From Cycloclasticus sp. (lineage in GTDB: Bacteria > Pseudomonadota > Gammaproteobacteria > Methylococcales > Cycloclasticaceae), in the NCBI GenBank assembly GCA_040743155.1, contig JBFLJU010000001.1:1240001-1304000 (forward strand): DNA of 64,000 nt, given 5' to 3'. Shown in pieces: positions 25,296-35,874 of this stretch (positions within the stretch are counted from its first letter, which is position 1; each line of letters opens with the position of its first letter). The notes under the pieces were generated by a model, which worked only from the letters and a program-made list of their open reading frames with translations, had not been told where the DNA came from and ran no database searches. The translations under genes and the position numbers were made by a program.

Positions 25296-28145
25296 TTATG
25301 AATCAGTAATCAATATCACTCTAATGGCGTCTAATTTAAAAGACGCACGTTCTATATAAGAACTTAAGTCCTGGATTTTAGCTTTTTGTTGCGTGATCTC
25401 AGCATCGCGAATATTTGGATTAACCTGAGCCAATGCAACCAAGCGTTCTAAATTCGCCGACTCATGTTGTCGCATCTGCTCAACACTTTCAGTCACTAGC
25501 GCCTCTTGGTGCTCAACAACTAGCAGTTCTGCTTTAGTAATCAGCGTTTTAATCGCTTCTTGGCCGTGTTCAATAATATTCAACGCAATCGGTTTTTTAA
25601 CAAACGTCAATCTCGACGCTATATGCTCTGGTTTTAAAATATTCGTCATATCTAAACCATTTGAACCAACTACAATTCGTTTCATCGTTTTTGGCAAATA
25701 ACGGTGCAATTGCAGGCGTTTAGGAGCTGGGCAATGTGTCGTAAAAATAGCTTCAAGTATGACTGTCCCGGCAGGAATGGGCGGTAAGGCCATTGTACAA
25801 AAAGTTGAATTACCAAACTCAGTATTGATAATTTGCTCCATCGCCGCGGTCACCATTGGGTGTTCCCAGGTCAAAAATTGGAAGTCCTCACGAGATAGCG
25901 CAATTTTCCTGTTAAACGTAGCCGTTAGCCCATCCTCACTTAGGTTGGGGAAGTTCTCTGCCTGCATATGCCCCGTTGGCTTTATAACAATACTGTCTTC
26001 ACTATGGTATTGCTGTTCAACGCCAAAGTTCTCAAACACTTCTTCCATGTAATTCGACAATTCCAAGTGGCTTGATGACAAACTAATTTCGTCAATAATC
26101 ACCTGCGCTTCATCTTTTCTGCATGAATTAAGCTCAAGCATTAAATCACGCCCTGCGTGCATATCCTCAATGCTCTGTTTCATTAGAGCGTCAGTTTTTT
26201 CGATGATCGCGTCAAAGTCTTCGTCCTCCGTATCACCTAGCAATGCTTCTTTTAGATCGGCCTTAACCGCAGCGTACACATGATGCCCCGTTGAGCAAAC
26301 GTGGCTGAAGGCATTAAGGCCTTTGTCGTACCACTGCATCAACCGTTGTTGACCAGAGCCTTTTATACAAGGCACATGAATATGCACCGTATCTGTTTGA
26401 CCAATTCGATCCAAACGTCCAATACGTTGTTCTAACAAATCAGGGTTGAGCGGCAAATCAAATAACACCAAATGATGAGCAAACTGAAAGTTTCGGCCTT
26501 CACTACCAATTTCAGAACATATCAAGATTTGCGCACCCTCTTCAGCATCAGAAAAATAAGCAGCAGCCCTATCTCTGGCGATCAAGCTCATGCCTTCATG
26601 AAAAACAGCCGACGCAAAAATAGTCCGCATTTTTAGATAATCATGAAGCTCTTCTGCCGTTTGCTGCTGGGCACAAATCAATAATACTTTTTCAGACTTG
26701 TGCGCATCCAGCCAATCCATTAACCACAACACACGCGGATCAAGCTCAAGCCACTCTTCACCCAGCAACATCTCCGGTAATAACGCACACGCCATGGCAA
26801 TATCGTTATCTAACTCAAACTCGGGTTCAACGTCTAACGCCGGTAACTCGTACGCATGTAATTGCCGTGATGAAAACGCATCAATATTGTCGCGCGTATT
26901 CCTAAACAATACACGGCCCGTACCGTGTCGATCGAGCAAAGCATCAATAATAGACTCTAGCGTTACAGCATCTGCCAGCACCGTTTCTTCACCCAACAGC
27001 TGAACTAACTGCTTATTCAAATCTGAATCAGCTAGCACGCTTTCTATGGACTCTGACCCCATTAACTCCTTAATCAGCTGGTTAATCTCTTGATAACCAA
27101 TCTGCTCTTCTTTAAACGCCGCTAAGTCGTAATAGCGATCTGGATCCAATAAGCGCAAACGCGCAAAGTGACTGGTGACACCCAATTGCTCTGGCGTCGC
27201 CGTTAATAACAACAAACCCGGGACACGATTCGCTAACTCTTCAATACAGCGGTATTCATTACTGACGTTATTCTCGTTCCAAAACAAATGATGCGCTTCA
27301 TCGACAATCATCAAATCCCAATTTGCAGCGACTGCGGCTTCATGATAATTCGCATTTTCAGACAGAAACGACAACTGACACAGTACCAACTGCGCCGTTT
27401 CAAACGGGTTAATATCCCCTTCTTCCCTTATCGCATCGCATCGTTCGCGGTCTAAAATCGTAAACGATAGATTAAAACGTCGTAACAATTCAACCAACCA
27501 CTGATGAATAAGCGCATCGGGTACGACAATGAGTGCTCGCTCAATAGAGCCTGTTAATAATTGTTGATGCAGAATCAAGCCCGCCTCAATGGTTTTACCT
27601 AAACCCACCTCGTCGGCCAATAAAACACGCGCGGCATTGCGCTCGCTAACCTTTTTAGCAATATAAAATTGATGCGGTAATAACTGTACTCGGGGGCCCG
27701 ACAAACCAAAACCAGAAAACTGATCGAGTTTGCGTTGAAAATCCAGCGTTTTTAGACGTAAGTCAAACAACTTATTCTTATCAATCTGGCCCGTGAACAA
27801 ACGACTTTGAGGTTTATTAAATGCACCAACACTATCAAGATCTACTTCATGCAGCACGACTTGTTCACCTTGCTGGTCAACACATAGATAAATCATGCAG
27901 TTATTGTGTTCTTGAGTTTTCTCAATGGTTAACACATGCCCATCATTGTGACTAACCGCATCATCAACACTGTAGACCACCCGACTTAATGGTGCATTGG
28001 CTACGGCATAAACTCGAGTCTCTTCAACCGCCGGGAAAAATAACGTAACGTGACGTCCTTCAATAAGTTCAACCGTTCCAAGGCCCAACTCAGTTTCAGA
28101 ATGGCTAACCCAACGTTGCCCTGGATGAAAAATGTGCTGACCCAT
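25296..28145 (-). CDS. rapA: RNA polymerase-associated ATPase RapA
   Basis: A SWI2/SNF2-type ATPase of 949 residues that binds RNA polymerase and recycles it from stalled complexes. N-terminal Tudor-like part (HPGQRWVSHSETELGLG), then helicase motifs: ADEVGLGKTIEAG (I), DEAHHLFW (II), LTATPEQLG (III), and C-terminal SEIGSEGRNFQFAHHLVLFDLP and EQRIGRLDRIGQ (V and VI). The RapA-specific C-terminal part follows. It is transcribed toward yaaA, downstream of ppsR. Confidence 0.96.
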   Translation of the reverse strand: MGQHIFHPGQRWVSHSETELGLGTVELIEGRHVTLFFPAVEETRVYAVANAPLSRVVYSVDDAVSHNDGHVLTIEKTQEHNNCMIYLCVDQQGEQVVLHEVDLDSVGAFNKPQSRLFTGQIDKNKLFDLRLKTLDFQRKLDQFSGFGLSGPRVQLLPHQFYIAKKVSERNAARVLLADEVGLGKTIEAGLILHQQLLTGSIERALIVVPDALIHQWLVELLRRFNLSFTILDRERCDAIREEGDINPFETAQLVLCQLSFLSENANYHEAAVAANWDLMIVDEAHHLFWNENNVSNEYRCIEELANRVPGLLLLTATPEQLGVTSHFARLRLLDPDRYYDLAAFKEEQIGYQEINQLIKELMGSESIESVLADSDLNKQLVQLLGEETVLADAVTLESIIDALLDRHGTGRVLFRNTRDNIDAFSSRQLHAYELPALDVEPEFELDNDIAMACALLPEMLLGEEWLELDPRVLWLMDWLDAHKSEKVLLICAQQQTAEELHDYLKMRTIFASAVFHEGMSLIARDRAAAYFSDAEEGAQILICSEIGSEGRNFQFAHHLVLFDLPLNPDLLEQRIGRLDRIGQTDTVHIHVPCIKGSGQQRLMQWYDKGLNAFSHVCSTGHHVYAAVKADLKEALLGDTEDEDFDAIIEKTDALMKQSIEDMHAGRDLMLELNSCRKDEAQVIIDEISLSSSHLELSNYMEEVFENFGVEQQYHSEDSIVIKPTGHMQAENFPNLSEDGLTATFNRKIALSREDFQFLTWEHPMVTAAMEQIINTEFGNSTFCTMALPPIPAGTVILEAIFTTHCPAPKRLQLHRYLPKTMKRIVVGSNGLDMTNILKPEHIASRLTFVKKPIALNIIEHGQEAIKTLITKAELLVVEHQEALVTESVEQMRQHESANLERLVALAQVNPNIRDAEITQQKAKIQDLSSYIERASFKLDAIRVILITDS

Positions 28146-28177
28146 CTACTTATTACCTCACCGCTCGATTAAAAGGC

Positions 28178-28201
28178 GGGGATGATAAGAGTTATCACCC
28201 C
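28178..28201 (-). terminator. candidate hairpin terminator between ppsR and rapA
   Basis: A hairpin with GGGG/CCCC and TGATAA/TTATCA arms, one bulged A and a 3-base loop is followed on the minus strand by GCCTTTT. It could end the ppsR transcript, though the T run is short. Confidence 0.4.
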
Positions 28202-28278
28202 TACTCGCAACCTAAAGCTGAACTAAACAGCATTCTTTAACCAGTGTTTTAATGAAACCCACGCCCGTCGGGTATTCG

Positions 28279-29100
28279 CTAAAACTGTTTTACATCTAAC
28301 TCACGTGTTAAACGGATTTGTGCCGCAATTTCCTCAATAGAAATAGACGTTACATTAAGAAACGGAACATTTTCTAGCTGAAACAATTCTTCAACTTGCG
28401 ATACTTCTCGTTGACAGGTACGCAATGAAGCATAAGGGCTTCCCGGTCGACGTTCTTCACGAATACGACTGAGTTGTTCAGCGCCTATTGTTAGACCAAA
28501 TAATTTCTTCTTATACGGCTTCAGTGCTCGAGGAAGGCTGCAATTATCCAAATCGCTGTCTGTAATTGGAAAATTGGCAGTAAAAATACCGTATTGAAGT
28601 GCTAAGTATAATGACGTGGGTGTCTTACCGGTACGCGACACACCGACCAAAATGACATCCGCCTGTTGGTAGTGATCTAGGCGCGCACCATCATCATTCA
28701 CCAAAGCATAGTTAACCGCGCGTATACGAGACTCGTACGAATTTTTATCTATCAAACCATGACTTCTACCTACTTCATGTGAAGACTCCTGCCGCAAGTC
28801 GCTTTCCATTCTTGAGATGTAATCATTGAATAAATCATAGAAAATACAATTACTTTTAGAAACTATCTCACGTAAATCATCATTAGTGAATGTACTAAAA
28901 ACAATCGGACGCCCTTCATTAACCGTATAAGAATTATTGATTCTGTCTCTCACCGCATTGGCTCTCGTTTCGGTATCAATAAACGGAATGACGTGTCGAT
29001 CACGTTCAACACCCTCGAATTGAGTCAGCAAGCTATTACCCAATGTTTCAGCAGTAATGGCGGTTCTATCGGATATAAAAAAGATTGTTCTATTTTTCAT
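28279..29100 (-). CDS. ppsR: PEP synthase regulatory kinase/phosphorylase (PSRP)
   Basis: A 273-residue DUF299 protein that inactivates phosphoenolpyruvate synthase by ADP-dependent phosphorylation and reactivates it by Pi-dependent removal. It opens with the family start FFISDRTAITAE and has a P-loop GVSRTGKTPTS. The gene is divergent from ppsA, its target, with a 120-base shared promoter region; this arrangement is common in proteobacteria. Confidence 0.95.
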   Translation of the reverse strand: MKNRTIFFISDRTAITAETLGNSLLTQFEGVERDRHVIPFIDTETRANAVRDRINNSYTVNEGRPIVFSTFTNDDLREIVSKSNCIFYDLFNDYISRMESDLRQESSHEVGRSHGLIDKNSYESRIRAVNYALVNDDGARLDHYQQADVILVGVSRTGKTPTSLYLALQYGIFTANFPITDSDLDNCSLPRALKPYKKKLFGLTIGAEQLSRIREERRPGSPYASLRTCQREVSQVEELFQLENVPFLNVTSISIEEIAAQIRLTRELDVKQF

Positions 29101-29169
29101 TGAATGTGAAGGTCTTTTTTTTGTTAAAATATTGGATTAACTCAAATTTTAAACTAAAAGATGGCTTCT

Positions 29170-29190
29170 CATGAATAAAGCTTATTCATG
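29170..29190. promoter_or_regulatory. 21-base inverted repeat upstream of the ppsA start
   Basis: CATGAATAA and TTATTCATG flank AGC (arms 29170-29178 and 29182-29190). The element contains a six-codon mini-ORF (ATG 29171 to TGA 29191) and lies about 15 bases before the best ppsA ribosome site. It could be an operator or a 5'-UTR hairpin affecting ppsA. Confidence 0.4.
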
Positions 29191-29220
29191 AATAAGATAT
29201 CGCAATCAGAGGATAGCACG

Positions 29221-31596
29221 TTGGAAGAATATATTGTTTGGCTCGACTCAACAGGCATGGATGACGTAGAACATGTAGGCGGCAAGAACGCTTCATTAGG
29301 TGAAATGATCAGTAATTTAGCATCTGTTGGGGTTGATGTACCGGGTGGTTTTGCAACCACCGCAAAAGCCTTCCGTGAGTTTCTTGCACAAAGCGGTATT
29401 GACGACCGTATCAACGAAAAGCTTAATGCCTTAGATGTAAATGACGTTAACGCGCTAGCAGCGGCGGGTAAAGAAATTAGACAGTGGGTTATAGACACCC
29501 CTTTCCAACCCGAACTTACCGAAGCGATTGAGTCTGCTTATGCAAAAATGCAAGCGGATGCAAAAAGTGAATTTTCTGTTGCCGTACGTTCATCTGCCAC
29601 GGCTGAAGACTTACCGGACGCCTCATTTGCTGGCCAACAAGAAACTTTCTTAAACGTTGATGGCATCGACAACGTGATGCATTCAATTAAAGAAGTGTTT
29701 GCCTCATTGTTTAATGACCGCGCTATCTCCTACCGTGTGCACCAAGGTTTTGAACACAGCGGCGTTGCGTTATCTGCGGGTATTCAACGCATGGTACGAA
29801 GCGACATTAGCGCGTCGGGCGTTATGTTTACCCTCGATACAGAATCAGGTTTCCGCGATGCTGTCTTTATTACATCCAGCTATGGCTTGGGTGAAATGGT
29901 GGTACAAGGCGCGGTCAACCCAGATGAGTTTTATGTACACAAACCAACGCTTGAAGCTGGCAGACCGGCCGTTCTACGCCGCAACCTAGGCAGCAAGCTG
30001 ATCAAGATGGTCTACAACGACGATGCGACTTCAAAAGACCCCGTTAAAGTGATTGATACCGAGCCTGCAACTCGCGTCGTTTATTCACTGACCGATGCAG
30101 AAGTTGAAAAACTGTCTGAAATTGCTATCACGATTGAAAAACACTACGAACGTCCAATGGATATCGAGTGGGCAAAAGATGGCTTAGACGGCCAGCTTTA
30201 TATCGTTCAAGCACGTCCAGAAACGGTACAAAGCCGCGCCGGCAAAGAAATTGAACGTTATTCACTGAATGAAACAGCTAGTGTATTAGTTGAAGGCCGC
30301 AGTATCGGCCAAAAAATTGGCTCTGGCCCTGCTCGCGTTATCGACAGCATCGCACAGATGGACCAAGTTCAAGAAGGCGACGTACTCGTCACTGATATGA
30401 CCGACCCAGATTGGGAACCGATTATGAAACGTGCTTCAGCTATCGTTACTAATCGTGGTGGCAGAACATGCCATGCGGCGATTATTGCGCGTGAGCTGGG
30501 TATCCCTGCTGTTGTGGGTTGTGGCGATGCAACTGACCATATTACGCAAGACCAAGAAGTCACTGTCTCATGCGCGGAAGGCGACACGGGCTTTATTTAC
30601 CAGGGCTTATTAGACTTCCATATTGATAAAATCAATCTTGACTCAATGCCAGAAATTCCTGTCAAAGTCATGATGAATGTCGGCAACCCCGATCGTGCGT
30701 TTGACTTTGCCTCACTTCCTCATGAAGGTGTTGGCTTGGCGCGTTTAGAATTCATCATCAATCGCATGATTGGCATTCACCCTAAAGCCTTATTGGAATT
30801 TGACAAATTACCTTCTAATTTGCAGGACACCATTAACAAACGAATTTCTTGCTACGACAGCCCTAAAGATTACTATATTAAGCGTTTAGTAGAAGGCGTT
30901 TCGACTATTGCTGCGGCATTTTCACCTAAGTCGGTTATTGTTCGTATGTCCGATTTTAAATCGAACGAATACGCTAACTTAATTGGCGGCGACCGTTACG
31001 AGCCTGAAGAAGAAAACCCAATGATCGGCTTTAGAGGTGCATCACGTTATATTTCTGATTCATTCCGCGAGTGTTTCGACATGGAGTGTGAAGCGCTTAA
31101 ATATGTTCGCGATAAAATGGGCTTAACCAATGTTTGGATAATGATCCCTTTCGTTCGCACATTGGATGAAGCCAGACAAGTGACCGAACTACTTAAAGCC
31201 AATGGTATTGAAAGCGGAAAAAACGGCCTGAAACTCATCATGATGTGTGAATTGCCGTCTAACGCTTTAATGGCTGAAGAGTTCTTAGAATACTTCGATG
31301 GCTTCTCTATCGGCTCGAACGATTTAACACAGTTAACACTGGGGCTTGATCGTGACTCCGCGCTAATTGCTCACTTATTCGACGAACGTGACCCTGCCAT
31401 TAAGAAGCTTCTTTCTATGGCTATTCAAGCATGCCGTAAGAAAAACAAATACATTGGCATTTGTGGCCAAGGCCCATCCGACCACCCCGATTTAGCAAAG
31501 TGGTTAATGGAAGAAGGTATAGAAAGCGTATCGCTAAACCCAGACACGGTGATTGAAACGTGGATGTTTATGGCTGGCCAAAAAATCGAAGGATAA
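29221..31596 (+). CDS. ppsA: phosphoenolpyruvate synthase
   Basis: Converts pyruvate, ATP and water to phosphoenolpyruvate, AMP and Pi, the first step of gluconeogenesis from C3 compounds. The order is an N-terminal ATP-grasp part ([28 protein letters not shown]), the phosphohistidine domain ([11 protein letters not shown]) and the C-terminal PEP/pyruvate barrel (CGQGPSDHP). I choose TTG 29221: AGAGGA lies seven bases upstream and the protein then begins [21 protein letters not shown], aligning with Pseudomonas PpsA starts, for 791 residues. An ATG at 29188 would add eleven residues and lies in an inverted repeat. Confidence 0.95.
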   Translation: MEEYIVWLDSTGMDDVEHVGGKNASLGEMISNLASVGVDVPGGFATTAKAFREFLAQSGIDDRINEKLNALDVNDVNALAAAGKEIRQWVIDTPFQPELTEAIESAYAKMQADAKSEFSVAVRSSATAEDLPDASFAGQQETFLNVDGIDNVMHSIKEVFASLFNDRAISYRVHQGFEHSGVALSAGIQRMVRSDISASGVMFTLDTESGFRDAVFITSSYGLGEMVVQGAVNPDEFYVHKPTLEAGRPAVLRRNLGSKLIKMVYNDDATSKDPVKVIDTEPATRVVYSLTDAEVEKLSEIAITIEKHYERPMDIEWAKDGLDGQLYIVQARPETVQSRAGKEIERYSLNETASVLVEGRSIGQKIGSGPARVIDSIAQMDQVQEGDVLVTDMTDPDWEPIMKRASAIVTNRGGRTCHAAIIARELGIPAVVGCGDATDHITQDQEVTVSCAEGDTGFIYQGLLDFHIDKINLDSMPEIPVKVMMNVGNPDRAFDFASLPHEGVGLARLEFIINRMIGIHPKALLEFDKLPSNLQDTINKRISCYDSPKDYYIKRLVEGVSTIAAAFSPKSVIVRMSDFKSNEYANLIGGDRYEPEEENPMIGFRGASRYISDSFRECFDMECEALKYVRDKMGLTNVWIMIPFVRTLDEARQVTELLKANGIESGKNGLKLIMMCELPSNALMAEEFLEYFDGFSIGSNDLTQLTLGLDRDSALIAHLFDERDPAIKKLLSMAIQACRKKNKYIGICGQGPSDHPDLAKWLMEEGIESVSLNPDTVIETWMFMAGQKIEG

Positions 31597-31616
31597 AAGT
31601 AAAGGGTAATAAAAAC

Positions 31617-32795
31617 ATGACAATAACAACCTTTAACCCACCTGTTCGCACTCTAATGGGCCCAGGCCCATCAGACGTGCACCCACGTATTTTATCTGCC
31701 TTAGCGCGCCCAACGATTGGTCATTTAGACCCAAGCTTTGGCTTGATGATGGACGAAGTTAAAACATTACTTCAATACGCGTTCCAAACGGATAATCAGT
31801 TGACCTTCCCTGTTTCCGCTCCTGGTTCTGCTGGCATGGAAACCTGCTTCTCGAATCTATTAGAAGCCGGTGATACCGTGATTGTTTGCCAAAACGGCGT
31901 GTTCGGCGGCCGCATGAAAGAAAACGTTGAACGCTGTGGTGCCATCGCCATTATGGTTGAAGACGAATGGGGCAAGGCCGTTGACCCGCAAAAAGTTGAA
32001 GATGCGCTGAAAGCTCATCCAGAAGCAAGTGTACTGGCCTTTGTTCACGCTGAAACATCGACCGGTGCCGTTTCAGACGCAAAAACTCTCTGCGCTTTGG
32101 CTCACCAATACGGTTGTTTATCTCTTGTGGATGCAGTGACCTCTTTAGGCGGTTCTGAATTACGTGTTGACGATTGGGGTATTGATGCCATCTATTCTGG
32201 CACACAAAAATGCCTATCATGCGTACCCGGCTTATCACCCGTTAGCTTCAGCCAACGCGCACAAGAGCGCATTAAGCAACGCAAACAACGCGTACAAAGC
32301 TGGTTCTTAGATTTAAATCTTGTGATGGGTTATTGGGGTAGTGATGGCGGGCGTTCATATCACCACACCGCGCCTGTTAATAGTTTATACGCGCTGCATG
32401 AGTCATTACTTATGTTGCAAGAAGAAGGTCTGGAGAACTCGTGGGCACGTCACGCACGCTTACACGGCGCGTTAAAAGCAGGCTTAGAAGCAATGGGCAT
32501 TGGCTTTATCGTCCCTGAAGACTCTCGCCTTCCGCAGTTAAACGCCGTCATCATCCCTCAAGGTGTAGATGAAGCCGTCGTTAGAAAACGCTTATTACAC
32601 GAATACGATTTAGAAATTGGTGCGGGGCTAGGTTCTCTCGCCGGTAAAGTCTGGCGTATTGGTTTAATGGGCCATTCCGCCTCGGCCAGTAATGTGATGT
32701 TTTGCCTCGCCTCTCTTGAATCTGTTTTGAGTGATATGGGTGCCGACATTAAAACAGGTGTTGCTCTACCCGCTGCACAAAAAGCAAGCTTCTAA
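31617..32795 (+). CDS. class V aminotransferase: serine/alanine-glyoxylate aminotransferase family
   Basis: A 392-residue pyridoxal-phosphate enzyme of the serine-glyoxylate / alanine-glyoxylate aminotransferase family. It starts with the typical RTLMGPGPSDVHPRIL and GHLDPSF; the cofactor lysine lies in YSGTQKCLSCVPGLSPVS. The reaction is glyoxylate plus serine (or alanine) to glycine plus hydroxypyruvate (or pyruvate). ATG 31617 begins 20 bases after ppsA, and an upstream in-frame ATG lies inside ppsA. Sitting next to ppsA in a one-carbon-using organism it could belong to a serine-cycle-like or glyoxylate-detoxifying route; no other serine cycle gene is in this window. Confidence 0.88.
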   Translation: MTITTFNPPVRTLMGPGPSDVHPRILSALARPTIGHLDPSFGLMMDEVKTLLQYAFQTDNQLTFPVSAPGSAGMETCFSNLLEAGDTVIVCQNGVFGGRMKENVERCGAIAIMVEDEWGKAVDPQKVEDALKAHPEASVLAFVHAETSTGAVSDAKTLCALAHQYGCLSLVDAVTSLGGSELRVDDWGIDAIYSGTQKCLSCVPGLSPVSFSQRAQERIKQRKQRVQSWFLDLNLVMGYWGSDGGRSYHHTAPVNSLYALHESLLMLQEEGLENSWARHARLHGALKAGLEAMGIGFIVPEDSRLPQLNAVIIPQGVDEAVVRKRLLHEYDLEIGAGLGSLAGKVWRIGLMGHSASASNVMFCLASLESVLSDMGADIKTGVALPAAQKASF

Positions 32796-32809
32796 AACAG
32801 GTTAAAAAA

Positions 32810-33667
32810 ATGGCTAAACTCTTTATTCTTTTACAACATATCCTACCGCAACATGGCTTATCCGCCTTGATGCACAAATTGGCACGCTGTAAAACACCGT
32901 GGGTAAAAAATGCCATTATCAAAACCATTATTAAGCAATTTGGTGTTGATATGTCGGAAGCGGTTGAGCCAAACCCAGAAGTTTACGAAACATTTAATGC
33001 TTTTTTTACCCGTGAATTACGTGACGATGTTCGCCCACTAGAACGTGGGCGCACCACTATTTCTTGCCCTGTTGATGGCGCTATTAGCCAAATTGGTACC
33101 ATTGAAGATGGTGAAATTTTCCAAGCCAAAGGCAAGTCCTTCAATCTTTCAGCATTGCTGGGCAATGATGCGCTAAGCAGTGAGTTTGAAGACGGGCAAT
33201 TCACCACCATTTACTTATCACCAAAAGATTACCACCGTATCCACTTCCCTATTGGTGGCACGTTGAAGAAAATGGTACATGTACCCGGTGAATTGTTCAG
33301 CGTAAACCAAACAACCGTTGAATCGATTGATGAATTATTCGCGCGTAACGAACGTGTGATTGCCTTTTTTGATACGCCAGCAGGCCCTATGGCGATGGTG
33401 ATGGTCGGCGCTATTTTTGTTTCTAGTATTGAAACGGTTTGGTACGGCGAAGTAACGCCCCCACGTCATAACCAAGTTCGCAGCTGGAACTATGACGGCA
33501 AGGAACTTAAGTACAAAAAGAACGACGAAATGGCACGTTTTAATATGGGATCAACCGTTGTCTTGCTTTACGGGAAAGATAACGTGACTTGGGCTGAAGA
33601 GTTAGCGGCTGGTGATAGCGTTCAATTGGGTCAAGTCATCGGAAATATCACCAAAAATAAAGAGTAA
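32810..33667 (+). CDS. psd: phosphatidylserine decarboxylase
   Basis: A 285-residue pyruvoyl-dependent membrane-associated enzyme making phosphatidylethanolamine from phosphatidylserine. Family segments are FNAFFTREL, PVDGAISQIG, LSPKDYHRIHFP (catalytic His), and FNMGSTVVLL, where self-cleavage at Gly-Ser produces the pyruvoyl group (MGST variant of LGST). It starts 14 bases after the aminotransferase and its last base overlaps the start of the next gene, so all belong to the ppsA transcript. Confidence 0.95.
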   Translation: MAKLFILLQHILPQHGLSALMHKLARCKTPWVKNAIIKTIIKQFGVDMSEAVEPNPEVYETFNAFFTRELRDDVRPLERGRTTISCPVDGAISQIGTIEDGEIFQAKGKSFNLSALLGNDALSSEFEDGQFTTIYLSPKDYHRIHFPIGGTLKKMVHVPGELFSVNQTTVESIDELFARNERVIAFFDTPAGPMAMVMVGAIFVSSIETVWYGEVTPPRHNQVRSWNYDGKELKYKKNDEMARFNMGSTVVLLYGKDNVTWAEELAAGDSVQLGQVIGNITKNKE

Positions 33668-34296
33668 TGCTCTCGGCGCTTAAATTATCGGGCTTATCAG
33701 CTGCATGGTTAGGCCTGTTTCTAAGTGTATTGATCTGGTCAGCCATTGACCCAAAAGACACCTTTACTTGGTTCTTGGAGGTGTTACCTGCCCTTATTGG
33801 CCTTGGCTCCATCCTCTATACACGCGCCTCTTTTCCTCTAACTACTCTGACCTACTCGTTAATTTTAACTCACTGCATCATTTTGATGATTGGCGGTCAT
33901 TACACTTATGCGGAAGTTCCTTTTTTCGACCAACTCGCCGAACTTTTTGATTCCACACGTAATAACTACGACAAGCTAGGGCATTTCGCACAAGGCTTTG
34001 TACCCGCCATTGTTGCTCGAGAAATACTAATCCGTCAGTCTGTTATCAATAGCCGTCGCTGGATGAATTTTTTTATTGTGTGTTTTTGCTTAGGATTCAG
34101 TGCTTTTTACGAATTGATTGAATGGTGGGTTGCTCTTGGCACAGGCGAAGATGCCGAGGCATTCTTAGGGACTCAAGGATATATCTGGGATACCCAATCT
34201 GATATGGGCATTGCACTGCTGGGATCCCTTATCGCCTTATTCAGCCTGTCGCATTATCACGACAAACAATTAAGCGCGATGGATAGGAAAGCTTAA
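33667..34296 (+). CDS. DUF2238 (YjdF-type) inner-membrane protein
   Basis: A 209-residue membrane protein with about five to six helices. The conserved family block NYDKLGHFAQGFVPAIVARE and the glutamate-rich FYELIEWWVALGTG plus YIWDTQSDMGIALLG mark it as DUF2238, like Escherichia coli YjdF, whose function is unknown. ATG shares its first base with the last base of the psd stop, implying coupled translation. The 3' end overlaps epmA on the opposite strand by 27 bases. Confidence 0.9.
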   Translation: MLSALKLSGLSAAWLGLFLSVLIWSAIDPKDTFTWFLEVLPALIGLGSILYTRASFPLTTLTYSLILTHCIILMIGGHYTYAEVPFFDQLAELFDSTRNNYDKLGHFAQGFVPAIVAREILIRQSVINSRRWMNFFIVCFCLGFSAFYELIEWWVALGTGEDAEAFLGTQGYIWDTQSDMGIALLGSLIALFSLSHYHDKQLSAMDRKA

Positions 34297-35256
34297 GACT
34301 TCATCAATCGAGCTCGCATCAGTCATTAGCATCAATAACCTATCCAAACCCAAAGCCACCCCTGAGCAACTCGGTAAACCCGCCTCTAGTGCGGCCAATA
34401 AATTATCATCCATTGGCACGGACTCTAAGCCTTCTTTTTCACGCTCAAGCAACTCCGCAGTAAAGCGTTCTGTTTGCTGTTTAGCGTCGGTTAATTCCTC
34501 GTAGCCATTGGCCAATTCAACACGCTTAAAGTACACCTCAAACCGCTTTGCCGTTTGTGTGTTTTCGTCGCTTAACTTTGCCAGCATTGCCATACAGACA
34601 GGGTAATCGGTTACAAAATAAACCAAGTCGTTTTTTAATTTTGTTTGAATATATTGACTAAAAACGTAGTCTAGCCCGTTCGAAAGGCTGTCACCACAAA
34701 TGCCTTTGGCTTCTGGGTTGCCATTCTCACTGGCGTATTGCATCAACACATCCAACGTTGTTTTATGCGGGTTAATACCTGTTTGTTGTTCAAATAGGTC
34801 AGCATATGTCACTGTTCTAAAGGCCAAGTTTTCACTGAAGCATTGCATCAGTAACTCGATCATTTCCTCAATCAAATCAGCCAGACTGAAATCAACTCTA
34901 TACCATTCAAGCAAAGTAAACTCGGGGTTATGGAACCGCCCTCTTTCACCTTGTCGAAAGGACTTAGCTATTTGATAAATTGAACCTGAACCCGCCGCTA
35001 AAAGACGCTTCATGGCGAATTCTGGTGAGGTTTGCAAGTAGAGCAGCTTGCTCGCTTGTTCCCCCTTGTTAAGCTTTGTAGAAAAGCTATCCAAGTTCAT
35101 ATCACAACTTGCGGCGGATGATAGTACAGGCGTATCCACCTCAAGTACTGAACGCTCAACAAAAAACGTCCGTATTGTTTGATAAAGCTCTGCTCGCTGA
35201 TACAACAAAGCCGCCGAACAAGTCGGCGGCCATTGCTTATTATTCGATGAGTTCAA
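34270..35256 (-). CDS. epmA: elongation factor P--(R)-beta-lysine ligase
   Basis: A 328-residue class II lysyl-tRNA synthetase paralogue (PoxA/GenX) without the anticodon domain. It attaches (R)-beta-lysine to EF-P. Motifs: VDTPVLS, LYLQTSPEFAMKRLLAAG, FRQGERGRFHNPEFTLLEWYR, and motif 3 SGVALGLDRLLML. The gene follows efp by 9 bases on the same strand and is opposite epmB, so the whole EF-P modification set is present. It overlaps DUF2238 tail to tail. Confidence 0.95.
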   Translation of the reverse strand: MNSSNNKQWPPTCSAALLYQRAELYQTIRTFFVERSVLEVDTPVLSSAASCDMNLDSFSTKLNKGEQASKLLYLQTSPEFAMKRLLAAGSGSIYQIAKSFRQGERGRFHNPEFTLLEWYRVDFSLADLIEEMIELLMQCFSENLAFRTVTYADLFEQQTGINPHKTTLDVLMQYASENGNPEAKGICGDSLSNGLDYVFSQYIQTKLKNDLVYFVTDYPVCMAMLAKLSDENTQTAKRFEVYFKRVELANGYEELTDAKQQTERFTAELLEREKEGLESVPMDDNLLAALEAGLPSCSGVALGLDRLLMLMTDASSIDEVLSFPIHRA

Positions 35257-35265
35257 TGGGATATA

Positions 35266-35835
35266 CTAACTTTTAACCCTCGCGGAGTATTCACCGGTTC
35301 GCGTATCTACTTTGATGGTTTCGCCAATTTGTACAAATAATGGCACACGAACAACTGCGCCCGTTTCCAGTGTCGCAGGTTTACCACCACCGCCAGACGT
35401 ATCGCCTTTTAAACCCGGGTCTGTATCTGCTATCGCTAACTCAACAAAATTAGGCGCAGCAACAAGTAAAGGTGCACCATTCCATAAAGTAACCGTGCAT
35501 TTATCTTGCTCTTTGATCCATTTGGCAGCCTCACCAACGGCTGTCTTGTCACCAGAAACCTGCTCAAAGGTTTCGTCATCCATAAAATGCCAAAACTCTC
35601 CGTCGTTATACAAATAGGACATTTCCGTTTCCATCACATCCGCCGCATCTACTGTTTCACCCGATTTAAAGGTTTTATCAATAACGCGACCTGTTTTTAA
35701 GTTACGGATCTTAACGCGGCTAAATGCGGGACCTTTGCCAGGCCTAACAAATTCATTCTCGACGATTGTACAAGGTGAGTTATCGAACATGATTTTCAGT
35801 CCGCTTTTGAAGTCATTCGTACTATAAGTTGCCAT
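35266..35835 (-). CDS. efp: elongation factor P
   Basis: EF-P, 189 residues, rescues ribosomes stalled at polyproline. The modified lysine is in the loop [11 protein letters not shown] (near residue 34), matching substrates of EpmA/EpmB. The C-terminal GEYSARV block is complete. ATG 35835 follows GTGGGAAC. It is divergent from epmB across a 56-base promoter region and upstream of epmA. Confidence 0.97.
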   Translation of the reverse strand: MATYSTNDFKSGLKIMFDNSPCTIVENEFVRPGKGPAFSRVKIRNLKTGRVIDKTFKSGETVDAADVMETEMSYLYNDGEFWHFMDDETFEQVSGDKTAVGEAAKWIKEQDKCTVTLWNGAPLLVAAPNFVELAIADTDPGLKGDTSGGGGKPATLETGAVVRVPLFVQIGETIKVDTRTGEYSARVKS

Positions 35836-35874
35836 ATTAAGTTCCCACTTATTTATTAAGTTTATATTCCAAGC

